Assembly (NCBI GenBank): GCA_947258825.1
Contig: CAMYJX010000007.1
Coordinates: forward strand, 1 to 53,315
Length of the DNA: 53,315 nt
Origin: an uncultured Pseudomonadales bacterium
GTDB taxonomy: Bacteria > Pseudomonadota > Gammaproteobacteria > Pseudomonadales > Azotimanducaceae
Reading direction: 5' to 3'
The translations under genes and the position numbers were made by a program. How positions within the stretch are numbered: position 1 is the first letter of the stretch; each line of letters begins with the position of its first letter. The notes under the pieces were generated by a model. It saw only the letters and a list, made by a program, of their open reading frames with translations, was not told the origin of the DNA and made no database searches. Shown in pieces: positions 1-8,771 of this stretch.

Positions 1-1253
1 TGTCGTCAGGCTCGGTTCGGGCGGCAGAGGAAGAAGTTCAGCCCCCAAAGGATACGCGACGCGTGCCGTCCATGAGCGAGGCGACCTTCAAGAAGCTGTC
101 AGAAGCCCAGGAGGCCGTTGACGCCAAGGATTACAACACGGCGCTGCGTGTGCTCAACGATATGCTGGCAAACACCAAACGCCTCAACGGCAACGAGGTG
201 GGCCAGGTCAACAACATGCTTGGCTTCGTTTACTTCTCGATGGAGGACTACAACCGGGCTATCCAGTCGTATCGAAAGGTCCTCGCTCAAGGTGAAGACA
301 TTCCTGAGGGGCTGGAAGTTACCACTCTGTACACCCTGGCACAGCTTTCCTTCGTTGCCGAGCGTTACCAGGATGCGCTGGACTACATGGAAACCTGGAT
401 AACCAAGGCGAACAATCCCGGACCCGACCCGCACATCTTCATGGGTCAGGTTTACTACCAGATGCAGAATTACCCGGCATCCACCCAGCAGATTGAAAAG
501 GGTATCAGGATCGCTCAAGAGCGGGGAACCGAGGTCAAAGAGCAGTGGTGGGCGCTGCTCAATTTTCTTTACTTCGAGCAGGAAAACTGGCCCAAGGTTC
601 TGGAAACGCTTGAGATCCTCGTGCGCGATTTTCCCAAGCGAGAATACTGGATACGCCTGGCGGGCATTCATGCTCAGGAAGGCAACGAGAAGGAATCAGT
701 CTGGAGCTACGAGGCAGCCTACGCCGGCGGGTTCCTCACCAAGCAGGGTGACCTGACCAATTTTGCCGGTCTGCTGATGCAGGAAGAGGTACCGTACCGG
801 GCGGCCAAAGTGCTGGATAAGGGCATGAAAGACGGCATCGTAGAGGAAACGGCCCGCACTCTGCAGAATCTGGGCCAGGCATGGCAGCTCGCTCAGGAAA
901 CCAAGAATGCAATACCCGTGTTCGAGAAAGCGGCAAGGCTCTCTGATGACGGACGCATTTTTGAACGCCTGGCTCAGCTTTATCTGGATAACGACGAGTT
1001 CGGCAAATGCGTGACCTCTGCTGATGGTGCCATCAACAAGGGTGGCCTGCGCAAGAAGCAGAGCGTATATATCGTCAAGGGTATGTGCCTGTACAATCAG
1101 GACAAGCTCCAGACCGCGCGGACGTCCTTCGTTTCCTGTCGGAATGAAGCCCGTCGTGAAAAGGACGACGGCAATCAGCGCATCTGCGCGCAGTGGATCA
1201 CGTACCTCGACAACGAAAGCAATCGTCGAGAGCAGCTCGAGGCCGCAATTTGA
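1..1253 (+). CDS. TPR protein of TonB-locus type (5' truncated by window)
   Basis: The frame is open to the left edge, so the gene starts outside the window. The visible part is about 417 residues of helical tetratricopeptide repeats (for example NNMLGFVYFSMEDYNRAI and LYTLAQLSFVAERYQDAL). The composition and the EGLEVTTLYTLAQLSFV stretch match the TPR protein that commonly ends TonB-ExbB-ExbD-TonB operons in Gammaproteobacteria, where it is thought to assist TonB-dependent transport from the periplasm. That placement is knowledge of the family; the neighbouring ton genes are not visible here. The GTG at 63 is an internal codon, not a convincing start. It ends just before a strong intrinsic terminator, so it closes its operon. 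Confidence 0.8.
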   Translation, partial: SSGSVRAAEEEVQPPKDTRRVPSMSEATFKKLSEAQEAVDAKDYNTALRVLNDMLANTKRLNGNEVGQVNNMLGFVYFSMEDYNRAIQSYRKVLAQGEDIPEGLEVTTLYTLAQLSFVAERYQDALDYMETWITKANNPGPDPHIFMGQVYYQMQNYPASTQQIEKGIRIAQERGTEVKEQWWALLNFLYFEQENWPKVLETLEILVRDFPKREYWIRLAGIHAQEGNEKESVWSYEAAYAGGFLTKQGDLTNFAGLLMQEEVPYRAAKVLDKGMKDGIVEETARTLQNLGQAWQLAQETKNAIPVFEKAARLSDDGRIFERLAQLYLDNDEFGKCVTSADGAINKGGLRKKQSVYIVKGMCLYNQDKLQTARTSFVSCRNEARREKDDGNQRICAQWITYLDNESNRREQLEAAI

Positions 1254-1281
1254 TCGGCCGGACAACAGCCAAAGCTGAATC

Positions 1282-1308
1282 AGGCCGGTACTTGCCGGCC
1301 TTTTTTTT
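1282..1308 (+). terminator. Rho-independent terminator after the TPR gene
   Basis: A perfect 7-bp stem (AGGCCGG at 1282-1288 with CCGGCCT at 1295-1301) closes a 6-nt loop and runs into eight T residues at 1301-1308. The next gene starts only 10 nt later, so any transcription of ribE must begin near or inside this terminator or come from read-through. Confidence 0.9.
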
Positions 1309-1317
1309 GAGGAAAAC

Positions 1318-1815
1318 ATGTTCACGGGGATTGTGCAGAAGCTCGCCCAGGTGGTCGATATTCAGGACGAAACCAGCCTGCGTCGGCTGACGCTGCGATT
1401 GGATGAGCTGGCAGAAGGGGTTGAGCTCGGTGCTTCTGTCGCAGTCAATGGCACCTGCCTGACCGTCACTCAGGTTCAGGATGGCGCCGTAGTGTTCGAC
1501 GTCATTCGCGAAACGCTGACCAGGACCAACATCGGCCGCCTGAGCAAAGGCGACGTGGTAAACGTCGAAAGATCCTTCAGGGTGGGCGATGAGGTAGGCG
1601 GCCATATCGTATCGGGTCACGTAGCCGGTCTGGCTACGCTGGTGCGAATTCAGGTTTGCCTGATACCGGAAACCATTGCGAGAACCACTCTCGGCGATTC
1701 GGAACCGGGCTATCAGGCCAATCTGGAGGTGGATGCCCAGACTCAGGCAATCGTGGATACGGTGGAACGTGTGCTCAGCCAGCCGGAATGGCGGCAACGC
1801 ATGGCGTCGTCCTAG
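1318..1815 (+). CDS. ribE: Riboflavin synthase alpha chain with large internal deletion
   Basis: Riboflavin synthase joins two 6,7-dimethyl-8-ribityllumazine molecules to give riboflavin. The N-terminal lumazine-binding barrel is intact: MFTGIVQ start, ASVAVNGTCLTV and GGHIVSGHV motifs. The C-terminal barrel is not. After LATLVRI the protein jumps to VCLIPETIARTTLG and EVDAQTQAIVDTVERVL, which in E. coli RibE lie some 45 residues further on. The piece containing the GFIALDGISLTV-like half-site is missing, giving 165 residues instead of about 200-210. The deletion is in frame. Because the active site forms between an N-barrel and a C-barrel of neighbouring subunits, this copy is probably inactive or repurposed. 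It is isolated from other rib genes and overlaps the convergent DUF1631 gene by 4 nt. Confidence 0.8.
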   Translation: MFTGIVQKLAQVVDIQDETSLRRLTLRLDELAEGVELGASVAVNGTCLTVTQVQDGAVVFDVIRETLTRTNIGRLSKGDVVNVERSFRVGDEVGGHIVSGHVAGLATLVRIQVCLIPETIARTTLGDSEPGYQANLEVDAQTQAIVDTVERVLSQPEWRQRMASS

Positions 1816-4112
1816 CCGGTGCCCTGCATCTCCCGAAGGTTGCCGATAACCGCCTGCAGTGCGCGGTCGAATACCTGGGAATCGTTGAGCACGGTCAGCT
1901 TTTTATCCTGAAGGTCCATGGCCAGCTGCATGCGGCTGCGCTCGGCGACTTTCATCCCGCGTCTGTTGACGAAGACGTAGCGCTCTCCCGGCTTGACGAT
2001 GGCCGCAAGCTTGCAGCGCAAAACCTGCTCCGCGGGCTGAGCCAGCTCGACCCATGTCCCTTCTTTCAGCGCCTTGATTTTGTCGACAAACTCCGGACGC
2101 GCTGCGTCCGCTGTCTCCTCGGGCGTCAGCTCGTCTGCCGAGGTCAGGACAATTTCCTCCACAGCCTCGAAGCTGCTTCCCGGAATCGGGCCGGCATCGT
2201 CCTCCAGGTAGGCGCGGTCACACTCGTGCACTTCCATCATCTGGCTGTTCAATCGATCCATCCAGCGTTCATGTTCCACCTCCGGCAGCTTGAGCTCGGA
2301 CATGCCTTTGCTCAGGCGACGAAGCAGATCGGGGATCAGCTCCTCGCGCCTGGCGGTTTCGTCCGGGTTGCTGAGCGGTTGCAGGCCCCACAGCAGATCA
2401 TCCAATGTCCTGACGTGACGGTTCCAGTCGTCGGAACGGTTGCCGCTGGTCAGGCAGGCGTAGATGAGCACCTTCGACCACACTTCGCTCAGAAATCGTC
2501 CCGCCAGGGTCGGCAGCCGCAAACCACAGGCTTTCTGATTGATGACTTTCTGAGCTGAGAGCTTGGCAGCCATCGTTTTTGCCTTGCCGGTCTCCGTCTG
2601 CCTGGTCCGATCTTCCACGCGCTTGTTGCGCTGATGCTCTTTGTTTTGAAACGCACGCAGATCTTCCAACAGTTCCTGAAAGATGTCGGGACTGCTGGTA
2701 AAGCCATTGAGTACCTGCAGCACCACCGATTCTATTTTGTTGTACGTGGCGTCACGTTTCAGTTCGGCGGCGGAACTCCATCCGATGCCGGCGCTGGAAA
2801 GCTCGTTGAGCAGTTGTCGTGCTGGATGGCCGCCTTTCTCAAAAAAGCTCTTGTCCATAATGGCGAGCTTGACGATGGGGATCTGCAGCCTGGCGATCAG
2901 AGCCTTCATGGGAATGGCCAGATTCCGATCATTGAGTATGTAGTCGAAAAGCATGCCGATGAAATTTACGACGTCGTCGTCTGCCCGTCCCAGGCTGTTC
3001 ATGGCCTCGCCAGTAATGTCCGGGGCACGGGCCACGACGACCTGGCGAAGGTCCAGTAGGGGTGGTACATCCTGGGGGTCGATGCTGCCGACGTTGAGCT
3101 CGCTTTGGGCGTTATGCAGCACATTCAGCAGTTGGGAGCTGTCCAGCTCGGGGCCAGGCAACACCGGCGGCGCGGATCCGGAGACGCGCATGGCCGCAAG
3201 CAGGTTCTGAATCACGCCAAATCCTACGGCGTTTCCACCTCCGCCCATGCCGTGTCCGGCTGCGCCGCCTGAGGCATTGCTGCCCGGACCGGCAGAGTCA
3301 CCGCCGATCTGGTTTGCACCGGCCGCTGTTCCGCGGCCGCCGGATCGATTGTTATTCTGGGATGGAATCGATGTTCGGCCCGTGCGGCCCTTGCCAAGGG
3401 TTCTGCGCAGATCCGGAAGTATGCCGGCTTCGATCAGCAGGTTGTTCGCGGTCTCATAAAGCGGGCCAAGCTGCTCCATTACCAGCCGCTCGAAGAGCTT
3501 CAACAGGATGATCCGCACCCGGATATCCACATCCAGCTCGCCGATTGAGGTAACAAAGGCTTCGCCCAGCAGGCGAGGGCCCAGAGGATTGCTGAGCTCG
3601 GACACTTCCCGCGTTTTGTTCAGGTGATCCAGCCGTTTCGTCAGCTCCATGATGGCCAGCGAGAAGCGGCTGGTGATCTTCGAAACTATCCCGGAAACTG
3701 CAACGTTAACTTCCAGGTCCTCGTTGCCCACCAGCCCGAGCTCCGTATCTTCCGTGCCTGCAAGGCCCAGGCCATTGGGCGCTGGGGCGCGAAATGCTGC
3801 CTCGAATCCTCTGTACACTTCGCGCAGAAACTGCTTGTGTACGTCCTCTCTATGCAACCGGATTTGGCGCATGGCGTCGAAGTACATGTGCTGGGCCAGG
3901 TCGTTCTGGGAGCGATCGGCCATTTCGAACATGGCATCGTCGGTGCAATCGAACAGGCCGTCGAGCAGCCGGGTCAGCTCTCGCTTTGCCTGCTGCCGAA
4001 CGCTGGTGATGATCGGCGGAATCCGGGACTGCCGGCTCTCGGCGACGTTGATTGGAACGACTTTCGGTTGGGACACGAGTGTCTGCTCGACCTGCCACTT
4101 GTTGACGGCCAT
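1812..4112 (-). CDS. DUF1631 family protein
   Basis: This 766-residue protein belongs to the DUF1631 family of Gammaproteobacteria, recognised by the DCTDDAMFEMADRSQND region followed by YFDAMRQIRLHRE near residues 55-90. It also shows the family's C-terminal block with LRCKLAAIVKPGERYVFVNR. Residues roughly 245-300 form a Gly/Asn/Ser-rich flexible linker. The biochemical role is not established; members are often annotated as thymidine phosphorylase for no good reason. A PilZ-domain gene lies just upstream on the same strand with a 118-nt gap. This fits a shared c-di-GMP-linked function, since the C-terminal part of DUF1631 proteins has PilZ-like character, but that is inference. Confidence 0.8.
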   Translation of the reverse strand: MAVNKWQVEQTLVSQPKVVPINVAESRQSRIPPIITSVRQQAKRELTRLLDGLFDCTDDAMFEMADRSQNDLAQHMYFDAMRQIRLHREDVHKQFLREVYRGFEAAFRAPAPNGLGLAGTEDTELGLVGNEDLEVNVAVSGIVSKITSRFSLAIMELTKRLDHLNKTREVSELSNPLGPRLLGEAFVTSIGELDVDIRVRIILLKLFERLVMEQLGPLYETANNLLIEAGILPDLRRTLGKGRTGRTSIPSQNNNRSGGRGTAAGANQIGGDSAGPGSNASGGAAGHGMGGGGNAVGFGVIQNLLAAMRVSGSAPPVLPGPELDSSQLLNVLHNAQSELNVGSIDPQDVPPLLDLRQVVVARAPDITGEAMNSLGRADDDVVNFIGMLFDYILNDRNLAIPMKALIARLQIPIVKLAIMDKSFFEKGGHPARQLLNELSSAGIGWSSAAELKRDATYNKIESVVLQVLNGFTSSPDIFQELLEDLRAFQNKEHQRNKRVEDRTRQTETGKAKTMAAKLSAQKVINQKACGLRLPTLAGRFLSEVWSKVLIYACLTSGNRSDDWNRHVRTLDDLLWGLQPLSNPDETARREELIPDLLRRLSKGMSELKLPEVEHERWMDRLNSQMMEVHECDRAYLEDDAGPIPGSSFEAVEEIVLTSADELTPEETADAARPEFVDKIKALKEGTWVELAQPAEQVLRCKLAAIVKPGERYVFVNRRGMKVAERSRMQLAMDLQDKKLTVLNDSQVFDRALQAVIGNLREMQGTG

Positions 4113-4230
4113 TACAGCAAACCTCGCGTGCCCCGACTGAGATCAGGCCGGCGTGCGCGTGGTGACAGGGATCACAGTTTAGGGGCGCTTTGGACCGTTT
4201 GCGGGGTGCGGGTAGCCCGCCGGCATCCGC

Positions 4231-4656
4231 TTATGGCGTGGACGCCGTTGCGTGGTACTCGCGCCAATCGATGATATCGGTTGCCGCTCCGGTCTTCAGC
4301 TGAACACCGATGCACCACTCCTGCTGACCGTCTTGGGTGGTCCCGACGGGACGACTCCAGCGTACCTCGCCGGCGAGGAAGAATTTGCCCGGGCGGGTGG
4401 AAACATCCACCCACAGATCCAGCAGAGACCCAGTTGGCACCGGCGCGTTCGTCCGGAACTGAATGCCTCCCACGGAGAGGTTGATTGCAGTGCAGGACAG
4501 CGTCGTGCCAACAAGATCTGGGTCATCCGCAGAGAGTACTACCTGCGTAAAGAGCCGATCATCGCTCTCCAGCCGAGGATGCATGCGCTTGTCGGCGCTG
4601 CGCTGCCTGGCCTGGATCCTTACGCTGTTCAACTCAATCACATTGCCTGACGACAT
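4231..4656 (-). CDS. PilZ domain c-di-GMP-binding protein
   Basis: A single PilZ domain of about 141 residues. The c-di-GMP-binding signatures are visible: KRMHPR (RxxxR-like) near residue 20 and NLSVGGIQF (the (D/N)xSxGG motif) about 35 residues later. PilZ proteins change conformation on binding c-di-GMP and usually act in the cytoplasm on motility, adhesion or exopolysaccharide. I chose the ATG at 4656 (MSSGNVIEL) because AAGG lies about 10 nt upstream; a longer open frame to 4758 lacks conservation and a ribosome site. It is probably transcribed with the DUF1631 gene. A 17-bp dyad, ACCAA-N7-TTGGT at 4747-4763, lies upstream and may be an operator. Confidence 0.8.
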   Translation of the reverse strand: MSSGNVIELNSVRIQARQRSADKRMHPRLESDDRLFTQVVLSADDPDLVGTTLSCTAINLSVGGIQFRTNAPVPTGSLLDLWVDVSTRPGKFFLAGEVRWSRPVGTTQDGQQEWCIGVQLKTGAATDIIDWREYHATASTP

Positions 4657-4832
4657 ATGATTACTACCTTGGTCGAAAGTCGTTGTCCTGCAGCAGCGAG
4701 AATCGTGCCAGTTGCTCGCGCTGCGGCGCTGTAGCCGGCATATTTCACCAAATAACAATTGGTTACAGTGATCCTCGTTGCAGAAAACGGATCGCTCGTG
4801 GGAGTGACACGGCTGCCGGAGTGCCGCTTAAA

Positions 4833-4848
4833 GTCACTTACAAGTGAC
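4833..4848. promoter_or_regulatory. Operator-like perfect dyad in front of pyrF
   Basis: GTCACTT-AC-AAGTGAC is a perfect 7+7 inverted repeat with a 2-bp centre. It overlaps the -35 hexamer of the pyrF promoter, a position typical of a repressor site. I do not recognise the cognate regulator. Confidence 0.5.
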
Positions 4849-4873
4849 CTTCCCGATCACTTCGACATATAAT
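4844..4873 (+). promoter_or_regulatory. Predicted sigma-70 promoter of pyrF
   Basis: GTGACC (4844-4849, four of six matches to TTGACA), an 18-bp spacer and a perfect TATAAT at 4868-4873. The expected start of transcription is about 4880, exactly where the GTG codon of the pyrF frame lies. The mRNA may therefore be leaderless or have a leader of about 20 nt to the ATG at 4901. Confidence 0.65.
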
Positions 4874-4879
4874 TTCGGC

Positions 4880-5728
4880 GTGTCTACCCGCCCTCCATTC
4901 ATGGATCTTCTCAGAGCTCGATGGCGCGATAGTGACACGGCCCTCTGCGTTGGCCTGGATCCCGACCTGGAAAGAATGCCGGATATCGCGCTTCGTGGTC
5001 CCCGACCTGTGCTGGAATTCTGTTGCAACATCGTGGATGCAACCGCCGATGCCGTTTGCGCCTTCAAGCCCCAGGTGGCGTACTTCGCGGCGCTCGGCCT
5101 GGAGGCCGATCTCGCCGAGCTCATCGCCTACGTTCACGCCCGGCACCCCCGGGTGCCCGTGATACTTGATGCCAAGCGGGGGGATATCGGCGCCACGGCT
5201 CGTCTCTATGCCAGGGAGGCGTTTGTGCGCTTCGGCGCCGATGCGGTAACCGTCAGCCCCTATCTCGGTCTGGAGAGCATCGAGCCCTACTTCGACTACC
5301 CGGAGCGAGGGGTCATCGTTCTGTGTCGAACCAGCAATCCGGACAGCGCCTGGCTGCAGAACTATCCGGAGGATGATCCCGTCTATCTGCGCGTCGCCCG
5401 GGGCGTCGCGAAGTGGAACACCCATGGCAATCTGATGCTGGTGGCAGGCGCAACCTACGCCAAAGATCTTGGGCGTATTCGCAGCCTCGTCGGGGACATG
5501 CCGCTTCTGGTGCCCGGTGTCGGTGCCCAGGGAGGAGATCTAGAGGCCGTGCTTCGGGCGGGTCTCGACGGCAATGGTCAGGGATTGGTGATCAACGCGT
5601 CCCGCGCCGTGCTTTATGCGGACCGAAGCGCCGACTACGGGATGGCTTCCGATGCGGCAGCGAGGGCCTTGCGGGACGAAATCCGCCGCTTACAGGTTGA
5701 AATTGCACCACACGGGGCAGTGGTCTGA
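4880..5728 (+). CDS. pyrF: Orotidine 5'-phosphate decarboxylase, type 2
   Basis: PyrF decarboxylates OMP to UMP in the last step of de novo pyrimidine synthesis. The protein follows the type 2 (long) family: LCVGLDPD near the N-terminus, FKPQVAYFAALG, the catalytic ILDAKRGDIG loop with Lys near residue 99, VTVSPYLG, and the phosphate-binding end LVPGVGAQGGD and LVINASRAVLYA. Two starts are possible: GTG at 4880 (STRPPFMDLL) or ATG at 4901. Neither has a Shine-Dalgarno sequence. The open frame back to 4844 lies inside the promoter and is not used. Its 3' end overlaps the convergent xthA by 39 nt. Confidence 0.93.
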   Translation: MSTRPPFMDLLRARWRDSDTALCVGLDPDLERMPDIALRGPRPVLEFCCNIVDATADAVCAFKPQVAYFAALGLEADLAELIAYVHARHPRVPVILDAKRGDIGATARLYAREAFVRFGADAVTVSPYLGLESIEPYFDYPERGVIVLCRTSNPDSAWLQNYPEDDPVYLRVARGVAKWNTHGNLMLVAGATYAKDLGRIRSLVGDMPLLVPGVGAQGGDLEAVLRAGLDGNGQGLVINASRAVLYADRSADYGMASDAAARALRDEIRRLQVEIAPHGAVV

Positions 5729-6505
5729 GGGCTTTTCCTGACCGCGGATATCGTAATCGACGCCGCAGCTCTCTATGTGGCCGTTGAGCGAACTGCTGGC
5801 AAGGATCAGGTCGATTCGCAGCCCGCGTTTGGGATCTCTTTCGAATCCGCGACTCCGATAATCGAACCAGCTGTACTGCCGTGGTTCGCTGCCGATCGAG
5901 GCTGCGTAACTGTCGTGCAGCCCCCAATCCACGATCTTCTGAAGCCAGGCCCGTTCCTCGGGCAGGAAACTGGTCTTCCCATCGCGCAGCCAGCGCTTCC
6001 GGTTGTCATCGCCGATACCGATGTCTTCGTCGTCGGGGGCTACGTTCATGTCCCCGGCAACGATCAGGTGCTCGCCAGGATCGCAACAGTCCAACAGATA
6101 CCGGCTGACGTCCTCGTAGAACTTCGCCTTACCCGGAAACTTCTCTGGGTGATCGCGACGCTCGCCTTGCGGGAAGTAGCCGTTGATCACCCTCACCGGT
6201 GAGCCGTTACATTCATACACCGCGCTCATGAAGCGGCGCTGTTGATCCACGGGACCCCATGGAATGCCATACTGGACGTCGGTTGGCGCGGTCGTGGAAA
6301 GCAGGGCGACGCCGTAATGACCCTTCTGGCCGTAGAAGTGAACATGCTCGAATCCGGTGGCTTTCACCGCTTCAAGGGGAAAAGCATCATCGGCCACCTT
6401 GATCTCCTGAATGGCAACGACGTCCGGGTTGTGGCTCTCTCGAACGGCCGCCACCTGGTGCAGGCGTGATCGAATCCCGTTGACGTTAAATGAAACGAAT
6501 CTCAT
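5690..6505 (-). CDS. xthA: Exodeoxyribonuclease III
   Basis: ExoIII is the major AP endonuclease and 3'-5' exonuclease of base-excision repair. The 271-residue length is normal. Family motifs are complete: FNVNGIRS with Asn7, QEIK with the metal ligand Glu34, NGYFPQGERRDH, AGDMNVAP with the catalytic Asp/Asn pair, RIDLILAS, and the terminal SDHCPV with Asp261-His262. The gene converges on pyrF and its last 39 nt overlap it, so the two transcripts can pair at their 3' ends. Confidence 0.95.
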   Translation of the reverse strand: MRFVSFNVNGIRSRLHQVAAVRESHNPDVVAIQEIKVADDAFPLEAVKATGFEHVHFYGQKGHYGVALLSTTAPTDVQYGIPWGPVDQQRRFMSAVYECNGSPVRVINGYFPQGERRDHPEKFPGKAKFYEDVSRYLLDCCDPGEHLIVAGDMNVAPDDEDIGIGDDNRKRWLRDGKTSFLPEERAWLQKIVDWGLHDSYAASIGSEPRQYSWFDYRSRGFERDPKRGLRIDLILASSSLNGHIESCGVDYDIRGQEKPSDHCPVWCNFNL

Positions 6506-6894
6506 GGCTTCCCCTTACTCAGGCGCATTAATTGTGTAAAGTGAATTGAATACAGCAAACGGACGGGTTTTGCGTCACGCGTTTGCAGGAAGCATAAGCG
6601 CCGATGCCGGCGCGTCAGGCGTCCCGCTTCTGGATGAGCAGCGGACGATTTGTAGATAATTTACTTAACTTGCTGATATTTATATATAAACCCGAGCCTG
6701 AGTTTACATCTTGTACATGTGTTGGGGGACGCTCGGAGCATAGAATCATCGAATAGAGCAGCCGGACCTCAACCGGCCAGATCATACTCGGCGGTCGAGT
6801 GAGCGGCCACCTCGTCAATCAGGGTTTCTGCACAGGAAGTCGCGGCACCCAGGCAGGCTGATGGGGCGCGAAAGCGCCAGAACGCTTGTCCGCT
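6506..6894. other. Intergenic region between xthA and the sensor kinase gene
   Basis: No convincing gene. It holds the divergent control regions. A 7-bp inverted repeat GCAAACG/CGTTTGC spans 6555-6586 and GCGCC/GGCGC surrounds 6600. An AT-rich block near 6655-6690 contains TATAAA and may be a promoter for the kinase, leaving a leader of about 200 nt. A small hairpin GGCGC-GAAA-GCGCC with a GNRA tetraloop (6865-6878) sits 16 nt before the kinase ATG and could influence its translation. Confidence 0.4.
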
Positions 6895-8748
6895 ATGACA
6901 ACCAGTCGGGAGACCCGGGTGACCCCTGAAGCGGTCGTCTACCGTTATCTTGAAGTTGCAGCGCAGCAGCCGCGTGATGCCGCGCGCCTCGCCATGCTGA
7001 TTGGGACCGATGCTGATCTGCTGGGGCGGTGGCTGACGCTGCTCGACTGCCGGGCTGATCCTGAAAGCTTCCTGGCTTCGGTAGCCACCCAGGGCGATCA
7101 GCAGTTCCAGGATCTCGCCGCCGCGCAGGCCTGGGCCGTGCTGGCCGTTTCCGGCAGTGCCCGCCTTGCATTCGATCAGTGGCAGGCGGTCTTGAATGCG
7201 GTGATGGTGGCCGAGGTTCTGGCGGAAGAGCTTGAGATGCCTGATCCGGTTGCCGTGAGGTGGCGTCTACTGCTGGCGAGCTCGGGCGTAAGCCTTCCGC
7301 ATGATCCGCTGATGGTGGAGCTGCTGGCATTCCGCGGCGCCCGCCCCGACCTCCTGGAAGATGCATCAGTCATCCACCGGCTCTTCGCCGTCGTAGAAGC
7401 CCTCGACGTGCTGGACGCGGTGGGCGTTCAGGAGCTGGTTGCTTCCCTGCTGGGCATCGAGCCCGGGCGATTTCAGACGCTGCACGCGCTTGCTGATCAG
7501 CGGGGCAGCCAGCTGCTGAGAGACCTTGGTCTCGACGGCGATGCGGATACCGACTGGGCGGAACGCCTGTGGCTGCGCCTGCAGATGGGCATACTTGGCC
7601 ATCTCTTCGACGGGGCAGAGCGCACCGATGAAGGCTTGGGTGAGCTTCATCATACGGTTTCACGCAGCCTGTTCGGCAGCGTTCCCTTGCTCATGCGCTT
7701 CGACGAGCCCACCCAGTCGCTCTTCAGCCTCGACCGGAAGGGGCCCGAAATCTCAGTGGGTTCCAGCAGCAGCACCATCGCACGCAGCGTCCGATTGGGA
7801 GAGCGATCCGAGTTCATCGACCGCTCGGATCAGGCCGTGGCCGATCGCCAGGTCTTGCGCCTGCTGGGTTCCGACGATGCCGTGTGTTACCCGCTGCCTG
7901 ACGGGGCTGAGGACAAGATCCTCGGAGTGCTGGTATTTGCGCTGGACGAAGATGTCGATCAGCAGGCGGCCATGGGCCTTTACGCTGAAGAGCTCGGGCG
8001 CCATCTCGCTCGGAAACCCGATGTGGTTGCACCGGAGCAGGCGTTGCTGCAACGCTATCGTCAGCGTGAAGAAAAGCGGCTTCGTGAAATCGTTCACGAG
8101 GCCAACAACCCACTGGCCATCGTGAACAACTACCTGCACATTCTGCGCCTCAGATTCGAACAGGAGCCGGAGGCAGTGGAGCAGCTGACGCTGATCGGCA
8201 ACGAGCTCGATCGGGCGAGCGAGATTCTGCAGCATGTGCGTGAGCTTTCTGATGTTGATGAGACGGCGACTGAAGCCGCTGTGCTTTTCGCCGATGTGAA
8301 CCTCAACGAGCTCGTAGCCACCGTTGTCGAGCTGCACCGCGGCTACGCGGCGGACCACGACGTTGCAATCTCGGCGAACCAGGTCGTCGATCAGCTGGTT
8401 GTCAGCACCGATAGCCAGCGTCTGGCGCAGATTCTGAACAACCTGGTACGCAATGCCATCGAGGCTGCGCCGGGAAGGTCGGTGATGGTTGGCTGTGCTG
8501 GTGGCGTGTTCCGGGAAGGCAGGGAAGGCGTGATTGTGACCGTTACGGATACCGGCCCGGGGCTGACCAGGGAGGTGCTGGAACGCCTCTCCGAACCCAA
8601 GCAGAGCACCAAGAGTGGCGACCATGCCGGGCTAGGCCTGCACATCGTGCATCGGCTGGTCGGTGAGTTGAAGGGCAGCATCGACGTGCAGACGGCGCCT
8701 GAGCGGGGCACGACCTTTACCATCTTCCTGCCGCTGGCGCCCTTGTAA
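6895..8748 (+). CDS. Sensor histidine kinase with HDOD-like N-terminus
   Basis: A soluble histidine kinase with no membrane segments. Residues 1 to about 220 are helical and HDOD-like. About 225-375 is GAF-like (SLFGSVPLLMRFD to ILGVLVFALDE). The dimerisation/phosphoacceptor box is REIVHEANNPLAIVNNYL with His401, and the ATPase has NNLVRNAIEA (N box), DTGPGL (G1) and GLGLHIV (G2). There is no receiver domain and no response regulator next door, so the partner must lie elsewhere. ATG 6895 is preferred over the TTG at 6886; neither has a clear ribosome site. The HDOD-like assignment is my reading of the sequence pattern and is less certain than the kinase core. Confidence 0.85.
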   Translation: MTTSRETRVTPEAVVYRYLEVAAQQPRDAARLAMLIGTDADLLGRWLTLLDCRADPESFLASVATQGDQQFQDLAAAQAWAVLAVSGSARLAFDQWQAVLNAVMVAEVLAEELEMPDPVAVRWRLLLASSGVSLPHDPLMVELLAFRGARPDLLEDASVIHRLFAVVEALDVLDAVGVQELVASLLGIEPGRFQTLHALADQRGSQLLRDLGLDGDADTDWAERLWLRLQMGILGHLFDGAERTDEGLGELHHTVSRSLFGSVPLLMRFDEPTQSLFSLDRKGPEISVGSSSSTIARSVRLGERSEFIDRSDQAVADRQVLRLLGSDDAVCYPLPDGAEDKILGVLVFALDEDVDQQAAMGLYAEELGRHLARKPDVVAPEQALLQRYRQREEKRLREIVHEANNPLAIVNNYLHILRLRFEQEPEAVEQLTLIGNELDRASEILQHVRELSDVDETATEAAVLFADVNLNELVATVVELHRGYAADHDVAISANQVVDQLVVSTDSQRLAQILNNLVRNAIEAAPGRSVMVGCAGGVFREGREGVIVTVTDTGPGLTREVLERLSEPKQSTKSGDHAGLGLHIVHRLVGELKGSIDVQTAPERGTTFTIFLPLAPL

Positions 8749-8771
8749 TTGCTCTCGCCAGCACGGCCCGG

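Noticed and set aside
1656..2558. 300-residue + strand ORF
   Set aside because: Shadow of the DUF1631 gene on the opposite strand; overlaps ribE as well and has no domain.
4844..4879. GTG at 4844 as the pyrF start
   Set aside because: It lies in the -35 element and would precede the predicted transcription start.
6615..6818. Minus-strand ORF of 67 residues in the gap before the sensor kinase
   Set aside because: Low-complexity AT-rich content, no ribosome site and no recognisable motif.
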